The position numbers were made by a program, and so were the translations under genes. 55,689 nt of DNA from Methylococcaceae bacterium (GTDB lineage: Bacteria; Pseudomonadota; Gammaproteobacteria; Methylococcales; Methylococcaceae): assembly GCA_004299145.1 (NCBI GenBank), contig SCQD01000187.1, positions 1 to 55,689 of the forward strand, written 5' to 3'. The first letter of the stretch is position 1, and each line of letters opens with the position of its first letter. The notes beneath the pieces are model-generated. The model searched no databases, was not told the DNA's origin, and saw only the letters and a program-made list of their open reading frames with translations. Positions 17,063 to 25,428 of this stretch are shown one piece after another.

Positions 17063-19108
17063 TTATATTGTCGAAACACGGGGAAAACGCAGAATAAAAG
17101 CCGCGCCTTGTTGATGCTCCGCCTTACTGCAGATGCGCAAATTGCCGCCGAGGCGTTGAGCCAGATTAAACGCGATGCTTAACCCCAAACCGCTGCCGCC
17201 TTGGCCGCGCCGGGTGGTAAAGAATGGATCGAATATCCGCCGCTGGATGTCTGCGGATATGCCTTTGCCATCGTCGGCGACGGTGATTTCCACCATGTCG
17301 TCGGTCGCCAAATTTGCCCGAATGGCGATGTTGCCGCCCCGGTCTCCGTCAAAACCGTGCGTCAGCGCATTCAGGATCAGATTAACCAATATTTGCGATA
17401 ATGCGCCTGGAAAACCGTCCACTGTAATATCGGCAGGGCAGTCGACGGCGATTCTGACGGGTAAATATTTGTACCTGGGTTGTAAGCTCAGCAATATCTC
17501 ATCAATGTAACCGCGTAAATCGAACGGTCGCCGCTCGCCACCGGCCTGGTCCACCGCCACCTGCTTGAAGCTCTGGATTAAGTCGGCTGCGCGTTGGCTG
17601 TTAACCACCATTAATTTTGCCGCCTGGGCGGCGGTAGCAAAATAATCTTCCAGCTCGTCACCGCTCAACTCGCCCTCGGCGTAACGCGCAGAGACTTTTT
17701 GCGTGTCGGCTTGCAAGTGTGAGGCTGAAGCGAGATTAACGCCAATCGGCGTGTTGATTTCATGAGCCACGCCCGCGACCAGCCCGCCCAGCGCCGTCAT
17801 CTTTTCTGTTTCAGCCATGGCTTCGTAAGCAATGCGCAAATCTTCTTCGGCCTGTTTGCGCGTGGTAATATCCTGGAATTCACCGATAAAATAGCTGGTC
17901 TTGCCGTCATTACTGGTGATTTTTGACTGACTGAACAATACCCAGACGATATGTCCATTTTTATGCAAATAGCGTTTTTCCAATTGATAATGCGAACACC
18001 GGCCGGCTGTTAATGCATTGAGTAAGGGTATTTCCTGTTCAAGATCATCCGGATAGGTAACGCCCTGAAAATTCAAGCGCATCATGTCGGCCGTCGTATA
18101 CCCCAAAATATGACACAATGCCGAGTTGACCTGAAGTAATCGCCCTTCCGGTGAAATCAACGCCATGCCGATACTGGCCGACTCAAAAATAATCCTTAAA
18201 TGTTCTTCCGCTTCTCGTAACGCCATTTCTATGTGATGGCGGTCGGTAATATCACGCAATGAACTGACAAAGAGCATGCCGTCATCGGTTTCAATCGGGC
18301 TGAGGCCGATTTCCGCGCTGAATTCGCTGCCGTCTTTGCGCATTACCGATACCACGCGTCCTGCATCCATTAATCGGGCTTCGGGCGACTGGGTATAGCT
18401 TTCTCGCAAAGCCGGGTGGTTGTCGCGAAAGCGCACGGGTACCAGGCATTCTATCGAGCGGCCGATTAATTCCTGGCGTAAATAACCCAGCATGCGTTCG
18501 GACTGCCGGTTGATCAGGGTAATAATGCCGTCGGTATCGGCGATGATCATCGCGTCCGGGGCCGAATCGATGATGGCGGTAATGCGCAGTTCGGTTTTTT
18601 CCCGTACCTTGACCTCTCGTTCAATCTGTTGCTTACGCCAGGAGATTTGTTGCCGCAAATCACTGGCTTGAGATCGTAGTATTTGTTCACGGTTGAGCGA
18701 AATCCCCACGTCGCTGATTTGTATCAGGCAATACCGGTGCTCGTTTGCGTCGCGCACCGGCGTGATGTGGATGGACTGCTGAATGCGCTTGCCTTGATGA
18801 TCAATATTTTGGGGATCATACAAAGGGAGCGGAGACTTGTGCAGCGTATTGGCCAGTACGGTGGGTAACCCATGGGTAATGGCGGTATTAATCGCCGATT
18901 GCAGTGCTTTGGGTAACGGTTGCTCAAAAGTTTCGCTAAGCGTCCGCCGGGCAACATCACTGGATTTTATGCCGGTATGCTGTGCGACCCAGGCATTCCA
19001 CAAGACAATCCGCTGCTGGTCGTCCAAAAGGATCAGCCCTTGATTGACAACATCAAAAACCCTGCCAAACAGGGTTAGGTCCAGTTGTTGGGTCGCCGGG
19101 TTCATCAT
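17063..19108 (-). CDS. Cytosolic PAS-PAS-PAS sensor histidine kinase
   Basis: 681 residues with no membrane segment. PAS domains lie at ~15-120, ~180-300 and ~305-420, followed by a coiled linker, the HisKA-like region with the phospho-His in GVAHEINTPIGVN (~445), and an HATPase (~560-675) with NLILNALTHG, VADDGKGIS and GGSGLGLSIAFN. From the second PAS onward it is closely similar to the membrane kinase at 21642-24194. It is the last gene of the operon, 33 bases after the CheC-like gene. It likely phosphorylates one or more of the REC proteins encoded upstream. Confidence 0.93.
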   Translation of the reverse strand: MMNPATQQLDLTLFGRVFDVVNQGLILLDDQQRIVLWNAWVAQHTGIKSSDVARRTLSETFEQPLPKALQSAINTAITHGLPTVLANTLHKSPLPLYDPQNIDHQGKRIQQSIHITPVRDANEHRYCLIQISDVGISLNREQILRSQASDLRQQISWRKQQIEREVKVREKTELRITAIIDSAPDAMIIADTDGIITLINRQSERMLGYLRQELIGRSIECLVPVRFRDNHPALRESYTQSPEARLMDAGRVVSVMRKDGSEFSAEIGLSPIETDDGMLFVSSLRDITDRHHIEMALREAEEHLRIIFESASIGMALISPEGRLLQVNSALCHILGYTTADMMRLNFQGVTYPDDLEQEIPLLNALTAGRCSHYQLEKRYLHKNGHIVWVLFSQSKITSNDGKTSYFIGEFQDITTRKQAEEDLRIAYEAMAETEKMTALGGLVAGVAHEINTPIGVNLASASHLQADTQKVSARYAEGELSGDELEDYFATAAQAAKLMVVNSQRAADLIQSFKQVAVDQAGGERRPFDLRGYIDEILLSLQPRYKYLPVRIAVDCPADITVDGFPGALSQILVNLILNALTHGFDGDRGGNIAIRANLATDDMVEITVADDGKGISADIQRRIFDPFFTTRRGQGGSGLGLSIAFNLAQRLGGNLRICSKAEHQQGAAFILRFPRVSTI

Positions 19109-19141
19109 GGGGCGTAGAGTCTGGCAGTCGGCAAAGCGGCG

Positions 19142-19762
19142 CTAGCGGATATTTTCAAGAAAGCGGTCCAGGTGTGCCCGCAAGGCGTTCAATGATGGAA
19201 TAGTCATCAAAAACATAAGATACCCTTGCGATTGGTGTCTTTCTATGATCATGTTGATGTGTAACAACAGCAGTAAAGGTTGTCCGGGGTTATGGATGGC
19301 GCGATGCAAAATGGTGGTGAAATTTTCGATGGCATAAATCGGCATGGAGCTTTCAAAATCAACGCCGAGTAAATCAGCCATGGTTGCCACGCAAGCATTA
19401 AGGATGACGTTGCCGATTTCGCACATGGCTTCCTGTTCAAATTCGGTAAACTCGGACAGGCTTACCGTATTGCCCAGCATGTCGTGAATGATTTCCAGGG
19501 CTTGTTTTTCGGGAAACAACAATAAAACTTCGGTTTCAATCCCGCCGGTAAATCGTTGGGTAACCGAGCCAATGGGGCCATCAAAAACCATAAATTCGTC
19601 CACGCTGACTGCCGAAGGATGGAATAACTCGATTTTGGGTGCAGAAAGCAATATTTCATCGGCAACGATTTCGCTCAGGCACGCCGCGGCACGGCTGACG
19701 CCAATATTAAACAGTTCGGTAAGGGCGTCTTTTTGCAGGTCGGACAGGGCAGAGAGCGGCAT
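19142..19762 (-). CDS. CheC-like CheY-P phosphatase
   Basis: 206 residues. Both CheC-type active-site helices are visible. The first is DALTELFN, which fits DxxxExxN followed 23 residues later by Pro. The second is EAMCEIGN, which fits ExxxExxN with the same spacing to Pro. CheC, CheX and FliY proteins dephosphorylate CheY-type receivers. The start overlaps the stop of the single-REC gene upstream, so the REC is the likely partner. No CheD or chemotaxis genes are nearby, so the target pathway is probably the local phosphorelay. Confidence 0.83.
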   Translation of the reverse strand: MPLSALSDLQKDALTELFNIGVSRAAACLSEIVADEILLSAPKIELFHPSAVSVDEFMVFDGPIGSVTQRFTGGIETEVLLLFPEKQALEIIHDMLGNTVSLSEFTEFEQEAMCEIGNVILNACVATMADLLGVDFESSMPIYAIENFTTILHRAIHNPGQPLLLLLHINMIIERHQSQGYLMFLMTIPSLNALRAHLDRFLENIR

Positions 19763-20145
19763 CAGCCCGGTCCTTCGAAAAACGCCAGTGCTTGCGCTAC
19801 CGAGTTTTCCGTGACCGGCTTGGCGACAAATTTTGCCCCGAGCTGTGCGGCCCGGCTTTTGTTGCTCTCTTGAATATTGGCGCTGAAAAGCACCATTTTG
19901 ATGGCCGGGTATTTTTCCAATATTTGGCGCGCGGCTTCGGTTCCATTGATGCCCGGCATGTTGATATCCATGGTGCAGTAATGGGGATGATCTTTCTCGA
20001 CCGATTCCAGGGCTGCATTACCGCTGTCCGCTTCGATAATCACCCAGTCGTGGTGTTTGGCCAATACAAAAGCGCGTATCATGAGCCGGGCAACCCGGCT
20101 GTCGTCTGTGATCAGCAAGGTTCGAATATCGCTGGTGTCGGTCAT
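19762..20145 (-). CDS. Single-domain response regulator (CheY-like)
   Basis: 127 residues forming one receiver domain. The acidic pair is in LLITDDSRVAR, the phosphoacceptor Asp in CTMDINMPGINGT, the switch Ser in LFSAN and the Lys in VAKPV. There is no output domain. It starts 9 bases after the GGDEF regulator gene stops and overlaps the CheC-like gene. It is probably phosphorylated by one of the two operon kinases and dephosphorylated by the CheC-like protein. Confidence 0.93.
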   Translation of the reverse strand: MTDTSDIRTLLITDDSRVARLMIRAFVLAKHHDWVIIEADSGNAALESVEKDHPHYCTMDINMPGINGTEAARQILEKYPAIKMVLFSANIQESNKSRAAQLGAKFVAKPVTENSVAQALAFFEGPG

Positions 20146-20154
20146 GTCATCACC

Positions 20155-21645
20155 TTAAAAGGATTGCGGGCTATCGATAATCACCCGGTTACGCCCGGAC
20201 TGCTTGGCTTGGTATAGCAAGGCATCTGCGGCAATCACCATGTCTTCGATGGAATCCCTCACGCGGGTGCTAACGCCGATGCTTACCGTTACCGACAGCT
20301 GCTGATCCGCCACGATAATCTTTTCTTCGGCCAAATGATTGCGGAAATCATTGAACAAGGTGAATGCCTGATCGGGCGGAATTTGCGTGGCCACCACGCA
20401 AAACTCTTCACCGCCGATGCGCGCGACGATATCGCTGCTGCGAAAGCGATTTTTCATCAATTCGCCGACCCGGCGCAAAACCGCATCGCCCGCATCATGC
20501 CCATAGTTGTCGTTGATGGATTTGAAGTGGTCGATGTCAAGTACCGCCACCGCGCAAGCCACACCGGCGCGCTTGACGCCGGCAGCCAAAGGCAGGCTCA
20601 GCCGTAATAATTGGCGCCGGTTGTTAAGACCGGTGAGCACGTCGGTTACGGCGGCTTCTTCCGCTGTGATCAGCTTTTCATGATAAATGGCATTGGAGAG
20701 ACCAATGGCGATTTTAGAAGCAAATAAAGACAGCAGTCGCCGGTCATTTGCGTCGGCTTCGAGATCACAATGCAATAAAGCCACGGTGCCGCCGGCCTCG
20801 TCCACGTTGAGAAACAACACGGTATAGTCGCTGGTATATTGGTTGCTATGTTCCCGAATGGCGCGGTTAATATGCTCGGCTATTTCCTGGTGGCGGCATT
20901 CATCTCCCAGTTTACAATCCAGGCAGGCGGCATATTCCCCACTGGAAGCCAATACTCGCAACCCACCACAGGCGTGGTGTGCCGAACACTCTCCTGCCGG
21001 CAAGGGATATTCTTCAACGATACAGAGGATGCCGTTGGGTTTGCATTCGAGAAATGCGCTTAACTGGGTTAATACGCCGGAGGCGAATTGGCGCATGGAA
21101 TGTTCTTTAAATAACGTATCGGAACACTCCAAAATTTTTTCCAGGCCGCGCCGGTTTTTTTCCAAAGACGTAATGATTTCGTAAGAGCGCAGTCCGGCGA
21201 TAATGGCGGTAAACAATTTTTGCGAGGTCAGCTCGCTTTTGGCTTTGTAATCGTCAATGTCGTAATCGACGATCACGCGCTCTTCGGGAGCCTGGCCGGG
21301 TTGCCCGGTGCGCAAGATAATGCGCACGGCCGGATTGGCAAATTCATGACGAATGCGGCGCACCAACTGTAAACCGGCATCATCGGATTCCATGACCACA
21401 TCCAGCAAAATAATGGCGATGTCGGGGTTTGCCGTCAGCATTGCTGCCGCTTCTGCGGCGGAATAGGCGTCCAGCAGTTTAATGCCGCGATTTTTAAAAT
21501 TGACTTTGGAAAGAATCAGGCGGGTAACGGCATGTACCTCTTCATCGTCATCCACCACCAAAATCGTCCAATGCGCTTTATTTTTCGGAAAACCAGTGCC
21601 CGTCGATGCTGATGAAGGCTTGAGAACAAGCGGTTTATGACTCAT
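20155..21645 (-). CDS. Response regulator REC-DUF3369-GGDEF (diguanylate cyclase)
   Basis: 496 residues. The receiver domain (~28-150) has TILVVDDDEEVH and the phosphoacceptor in IILLDVVMESDD. A DUF3369-type middle region (~160-320) holds a run of Cys/His (GECSAHHACGG, CLDCKLGDECRH) that could bind metal. The GGDEF domain (~325-490) has an intact GGEEF and an RSSD inhibitory site five residues earlier. It converts kinase signal to c-di-GMP. The ATG overlaps the stop of the upstream kinase gene (ATGA), showing tight coupling. Confidence 0.93.
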   Translation of the reverse strand: MSHKPLVLKPSSASTGTGFPKNKAHWTILVVDDDEEVHAVTRLILSKVNFKNRGIKLLDAYSAAEAAAMLTANPDIAIILLDVVMESDDAGLQLVRRIRHEFANPAVRIILRTGQPGQAPEERVIVDYDIDDYKAKSELTSQKLFTAIIAGLRSYEIITSLEKNRRGLEKILECSDTLFKEHSMRQFASGVLTQLSAFLECKPNGILCIVEEYPLPAGECSAHHACGGLRVLASSGEYAACLDCKLGDECRHQEIAEHINRAIREHSNQYTSDYTVLFLNVDEAGGTVALLHCDLEADANDRRLLSLFASKIAIGLSNAIYHEKLITAEEAAVTDVLTGLNNRRQLLRLSLPLAAGVKRAGVACAVAVLDIDHFKSINDNYGHDAGDAVLRRVGELMKNRFRSSDIVARIGGEEFCVVATQIPPDQAFTLFNDFRNHLAEEKIIVADQQLSVTVSIGVSTRVRDSIEDMVIAADALLYQAKQSGRNRVIIDSPQSF

Positions 21646-24194
21646 GTCGCCTCTGATCGCGGGTTGGTCCTCGACAGCGCGCGAGGAAAGGTTAAGGTAA
21701 ACGTGGTGCCTTGCCCTGCGGCACTCTGCACGCGCAAACTGCCGTTAAGGCCATGATGGGCGACATTGTAGGCGATATTCAATCCCAAACCACTGCCGCC
21801 CCGGCCGCGCCGTGTGGTAAAGAACGGCTCAAATATCCGCGCCTGGATATCTTCCGGAATACCATTGCCGTCGTCAATGACGCACAGTTTTATCGTATCA
21901 TCGGGCATGAGGATCGCTTGAATGGTGATTTCCCCGGATTGTTTGTTGTCAAAACCATGGGTTAAGGCATTCAGAATAAGATTGGTCAATATTTGAGATA
22001 ATGCACCAGGCAGGCTATTAACTTGAATCCCCGGCGCGCAGTCTATGACAACGGTAATCGGCGAGTGCTTGAACTTGGGGCGCAAGCTTAGCAGTACTTC
22101 TTCAATATAAACCCGCAAATCAAATTCGCGCTGTTCGCCACCGGTCTGATCCACCGCTACCTGTTTAAAGCTCTGAATTAAATCGGCAGCCCGCTGGCTA
22201 TTGATGATCATCAGTTTTACCGCCTGATCGGCGGTGGCAAAATAATCTTCCAATTCGTCTTCGCTTAACTCCCCCGCCGCATACAGCGCCTTTACCCGCC
22301 GGGTATCGCCTTCCAAATGGGTGGCGGAAGCCAGGTTGACGCCGATGGGCGTATTGATTTCATGCGCCACGCCGGCGACCAGGCCGCCCAACGCAGCCAT
22401 TTTTTCCGCTTCCGCCATGCTTTCATAAGCAAAACGTAAATTTTCTTCGGCCTTTTTGCGGGCGCTGATGTCCTGTAATTCACCGATGTAATAAAGCAAG
22501 GTTGCTCCGTCATCGCCAATGACGCTGGATCGATTTAATTGTACCCAGATAATATGGCCGTCCTTGTGTACATAGCGTTTTTCCAGTTGATAATTGGATA
22601 TTTGTCTGGTTTCCAATTGGTGCAAAAGTACTAATTCAGCCTCCATGTCGTCTGGATAGGTGATGTTCTGCAAACTCAATTGAACGATCTCTTCCAGGGT
22701 ATAGCCCAGAATATGGCACAAGGAAGGGTTGGCTTTAAGAAAATGGCCGTCAATCGTCATCAGCGTCATACCTATTGCCGCTGATTCAAACATATTGCGC
22801 AATTGCGTTTCAGTGTTGCGCAACGTCACTTCCATGCGATAGCGCTCGGTAACATCGCGCAATGCGCTGACGACCAGCATGCCTTCATCGGTTTGAATGG
22901 GGCTAAGGCTGACTTCCGCGCTGAACTCACTGCCGTCTTTGCGCTGCACCGATACCACGCGCCCCGCATCCATTAATCGGGACTGTGGGGCCTGGTTGTA
23001 TTGCATGCGCTGAGCGGGGTGTTTGGCGCGAAAGCGGGGTGGCAATAAACATTCGATCAGTTGGCCGATCAACTCGCTGCGGGCGTAGCCAAACATGCGT
23101 TCAGCCTGTTGATTCAACAGGGTAATCGTGCCTGATGCATCGGTGATGACCATCGCATCGGGCGCGGAATCGATGACGGCGGCAATGCGTTGCTCGGTTT
23201 TTTTGCGTTCGATAATATTTTGTACGGCTTGTTGCTTGCGCCACCACAATATAAACGCCAACCAGGCAAAAATTATAAATAATGCAGTGATCAGCGTTGT
23301 TACCATTTGTAATCGTTGCAAAGATTGCAAAACCTCGTCATAACTGACTTTGACGATCATACCCCACTGGGTGCCGGATATCGGCAGCGTATAGGCAATA
23401 ACGCGTTCATTACGATAATCATAGGATTCGAAAGCGCCAAACTGGCCATTTACCGCTCGAATTGCCGGCCACGCGGGGGAATCCGGTTGCAAACTCAAGG
23501 GGACGCGCAATTTGAGCGCCGTATTTTTCTTAAAACGCAATTCATTGAGAAACAGCACGTCGTTGCCGTCGCGGCGTGCGATTAACGACTCACCGGTAGC
23601 ACTGTCTATGGGCCAAGACTGTATCAACTGGTACAAGGCGTCCAATTTGGCGCGCAACACCAGCACGCCGCTGGGTTCCGGCTGGTCGTCGATCATAATG
23701 GGCGCAAATACGTCCATGATCGGCAGGTCCGGCGCGATGGGGTCGCCAAAATAAAATTCGGAAAGCACTGTCGTTCGTTGCTCCATGGCTTTTGCCGCCA
23801 TGGCATACCCTTCCGGTGTCAAATGGGTTAAATTTCCACTGGTATATCTGATCGCTTTATGGCTATCCAGAATCAGCAATCCATGGTAATTGTAGGCAGC
23901 TTCCTTATCCAGCGATTGCTTTAATACGGTCGGCAGCTCGGCTTTTTGGTTGGTCAACCAGCCTTGCATGGGCCTGGTGTTTAGAAACCTGGCAATCAGG
24001 GTGGCATTGCCTTCGTGTTGCTGTAAAAATGCGCTGATTTGACCGGCTTTTAACTTGCCGATACTGGATAGTTGTTCGATGACCAGCGTTTTTTGCGCCT
24101 TTTTCAGGTACTCGAAAAAACCATAGCCCGTACTGCCAATGCCCACGGTTAATACACAAAAAATGATTGCAGGAACGATAATGGACGCCTTCAT
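21642..24194 (-). CDS. Membrane Cache-PAS-PAS sensor histidine kinase
   Basis: 850 residues. TM1 lies at ~5-30, a periplasmic Cache-type sensor at ~35-285 (NYHGLLILDSHKAIRYTSGN, PSGVLVLRAKLDALYQL), TM2 at ~300-320, then two PAS domains, a phospho-His in GVAHEINTPIGVN (~620) and an HATPase ending GGSGLGLNIAYN. It starts 2 bases after apt. Its cytoplasmic half is a close paralog of the soluble kinase at the end of the operon. It likely passes signals from the periplasm to the operon's REC proteins. Confidence 0.94.
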   Translation of the reverse strand: MKASIIVPAIIFCVLTVGIGSTGYGFFEYLKKAQKTLVIEQLSSIGKLKAGQISAFLQQHEGNATLIARFLNTRPMQGWLTNQKAELPTVLKQSLDKEAAYNYHGLLILDSHKAIRYTSGNLTHLTPEGYAMAAKAMEQRTTVLSEFYFGDPIAPDLPIMDVFAPIMIDDQPEPSGVLVLRAKLDALYQLIQSWPIDSATGESLIARRDGNDVLFLNELRFKKNTALKLRVPLSLQPDSPAWPAIRAVNGQFGAFESYDYRNERVIAYTLPISGTQWGMIVKVSYDEVLQSLQRLQMVTTLITALFIIFAWLAFILWWRKQQAVQNIIERKKTEQRIAAVIDSAPDAMVITDASGTITLLNQQAERMFGYARSELIGQLIECLLPPRFRAKHPAQRMQYNQAPQSRLMDAGRVVSVQRKDGSEFSAEVSLSPIQTDEGMLVVSALRDVTERYRMEVTLRNTETQLRNMFESAAIGMTLMTIDGHFLKANPSLCHILGYTLEEIVQLSLQNITYPDDMEAELVLLHQLETRQISNYQLEKRYVHKDGHIIWVQLNRSSVIGDDGATLLYYIGELQDISARKKAEENLRFAYESMAEAEKMAALGGLVAGVAHEINTPIGVNLASATHLEGDTRRVKALYAAGELSEDELEDYFATADQAVKLMIINSQRAADLIQSFKQVAVDQTGGEQREFDLRVYIEEVLLSLRPKFKHSPITVVIDCAPGIQVNSLPGALSQILTNLILNALTHGFDNKQSGEITIQAILMPDDTIKLCVIDDGNGIPEDIQARIFEPFFTTRRGRGGSGLGLNIAYNVAHHGLNGSLRVQSAAGQGTTFTLTFPRALSRTNPRSEAT

Positions 24195-24196
24195 GA

Positions 24197-24715
24197 CTAT
24201 GCATAATGCAATAGAGAATGAACGAAATATTCCGCCAGTTTTTCCCGCCCTTGCAGAAAATCCAGCTCCACCACGAAAGCGCAGCCGGCCACCGTGGCGC
24301 CCAGGCGCTCGATCAACTGGCAGCTGGCCAGCGCGGTGCCGCCGGTAGCCAGCAGGTCGTCGATCAGCAAAACGTTGTCGCCGGCTTGCAAGGCATCGCA
24401 GTGGATTTCCAGGCTGGTCGAGCCATATTCCAGATCGTAGGAGACGGTGTGGACGTCATACGGCAACTTGCCGGGTTTACGCAGCGGGACAAACCCCACC
24501 CCCAGTTCCCAGGCGACCAGCGAGCCGAAGATAAAGCCGCGCGCTTCCATGCCGGCCACCGCGCTGATGTCCTGGCCGAGAAACGGCATCAGCAGCTGAT
24601 GGACGGCGAGGCGCAGCGTGGCCGGGTCGCGCACCAGCGGCGTGATGTCTTTGAAGACGATGCCGGGTTTGGGGAAATCGGGGATGTCGCGGATTTTGGC
24701 TTTGAGGCGTTCCAT
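24197..24715 (-). CDS. apt: Adenine phosphoribosyltransferase Apt
   Basis: 172 residues, near full length. It converts adenine plus PRPP to AMP in purine salvage. Key segments are DFPKPGIVFKDITPL near the start, GMEARGFIFGS in the middle and the PRPP-binding VLLIDDLLATGGTA. The gene stops 2 bases before the membrane kinase starts, so it heads the signalling operon. Whether it has any role in signalling is unknown. The ribosome site is weak. Confidence 0.96.
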   Translation of the reverse strand: MERLKAKIRDIPDFPKPGIVFKDITPLVRDPATLRLAVHQLLMPFLGQDISAVAGMEARGFIFGSLVAWELGVGFVPLRKPGKLPYDVHTVSYDLEYGSTSLEIHCDALQAGDNVLLIDDLLATGGTALASCQLIERLGATVAGCAFVVELDFLQGREKLAEYFVHSLLHYA

Positions 24716-24756
24716 AGGGATAGGTTCGATGCTGTGGTTGTTGATGAATTATGTTT

Positions 24757-25000
24757 TCGACGGGGCGGGGTTTGCACCCCGCTCCAAACATTTGTACGCA
24801 CCCAAGCGGTTTGTTTTAACGCAACGCATGGGATGTCACAAACGTTACGGACGGGGTGGATACCCCGTCCGGCCTGATTCTCGGCGGGGCGGGGTTTGAA
24901 CCCCGCTCCAAACATTTGTACGCACCCAAGCGGTTTGTTTTAACGCAGCGCATGGGATGTCACAAACGTTACGGACGGGGTGGATACCCCGTCCGGCCTG
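24757..25000. repeat. Two tandem copies of a 124-bp repeat
   Basis: Copies at 24757-24880 and 24881-25000 are nearly identical, with a period of 124 bases. Each holds inner palindromes (GGGGTTTGAACCCC type, and GACGGGGTGGATACCCCGTC). The tail of the unit recurs at 25391-25428. The whole 24716-25396 stretch between apt and murU contains repeats only; short open frames across it are not genes. Confidence 0.9.
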
Positions 25001-25184
25001 TACACAAGTGTCGGCGGAATACCCGGAACCCCGTCGTTCCGCCATGGATTGGCGGAACCCAGGCACATGGATGTGGGCCGGCGCGCCATCCTTGGCCCTG
25101 GATTCAAGAAGCCTTAGTAATTCCGCTTCGCGGCGGCTTTCCGCCAGTCCCTGGCGGAATGACGGTCTCGGATGGACTTGTGTA
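25001..25184. mobile_element. MITE-like palindromic element, copy 1
   Basis: The ends TACACAAGT and ACTTGTGTA are exact inverted repeats, 184 bases apart. The inside holds further inverted pieces (GTCGTTCCGCCA near the left end, GGCGGAATGACGG near the right). A second copy with the same ends and matching inner ends is at 48997-49117. There is no coding capacity. It abuts the 124-bp tandem repeat, so the elements cluster. Confidence 0.7.
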
Positions 25185-25236
25185 TAAAGACGAGGTTTGA
25201 ACCCCATCCTCTCAACTTAAGCGCCTTATTCCCTTT

Positions 25237-25381
25237 CGCTGGTTCCCAAGCTTTGCTTGGGAACTCCGTCTTGGAAGCTCCAGCTTCCCGTCAAGACGCG
25301 GCGCTATGTTGTAGCTTTCCGGACAAACGCGAAGCCGGAGCTTCGCGGAGTGGGTTCCCAAGCAGAGCTTGGGAACCAGCG
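25237..25381. repeat. 145-bp element with CGCTGGTTCCCAAGC inverted ends
   Basis: 15-base ends (CGCTGGTTCCCAAGC left and its reverse complement right) bound a region with nested smaller palindromes (TTCCCAAGCTTTGCTTGGGAA; CTTGGAAGCTCCAGCTTCC). No gene is present. It resembles a non-coding palindromic repeat unit. Confidence 0.65.
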
Positions 25382-25390
25382 AAAACCAGC

Positions 25391-25428
25391 GAAACGTTAC
25401 GGACGGGGTGGATACCCCGTCCGGCCTG
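25391..25428. repeat. Third, partial copy of the 124-bp repeat tail
   Basis: It matches the last ~37 bases of the 124-bp unit, including the palindrome GACGGGGTGGATACCCCGTC. On the minus strand it supplies the last ten codons and the stop of murU. Confidence 0.85.

Noticed and set aside
24757-25000. Possible CRISPR-like array
   Set aside because: Only two adjacent 124-base copies with no short repeats or unique spacers, and no cas genes.
24589-25207. Several 100-residue frames across the repeats (AGRGIHPVRN type)
   Set aside because: They are translations of the 124-bp repeat and MITE and repeat the same peptide; no start signal or family.
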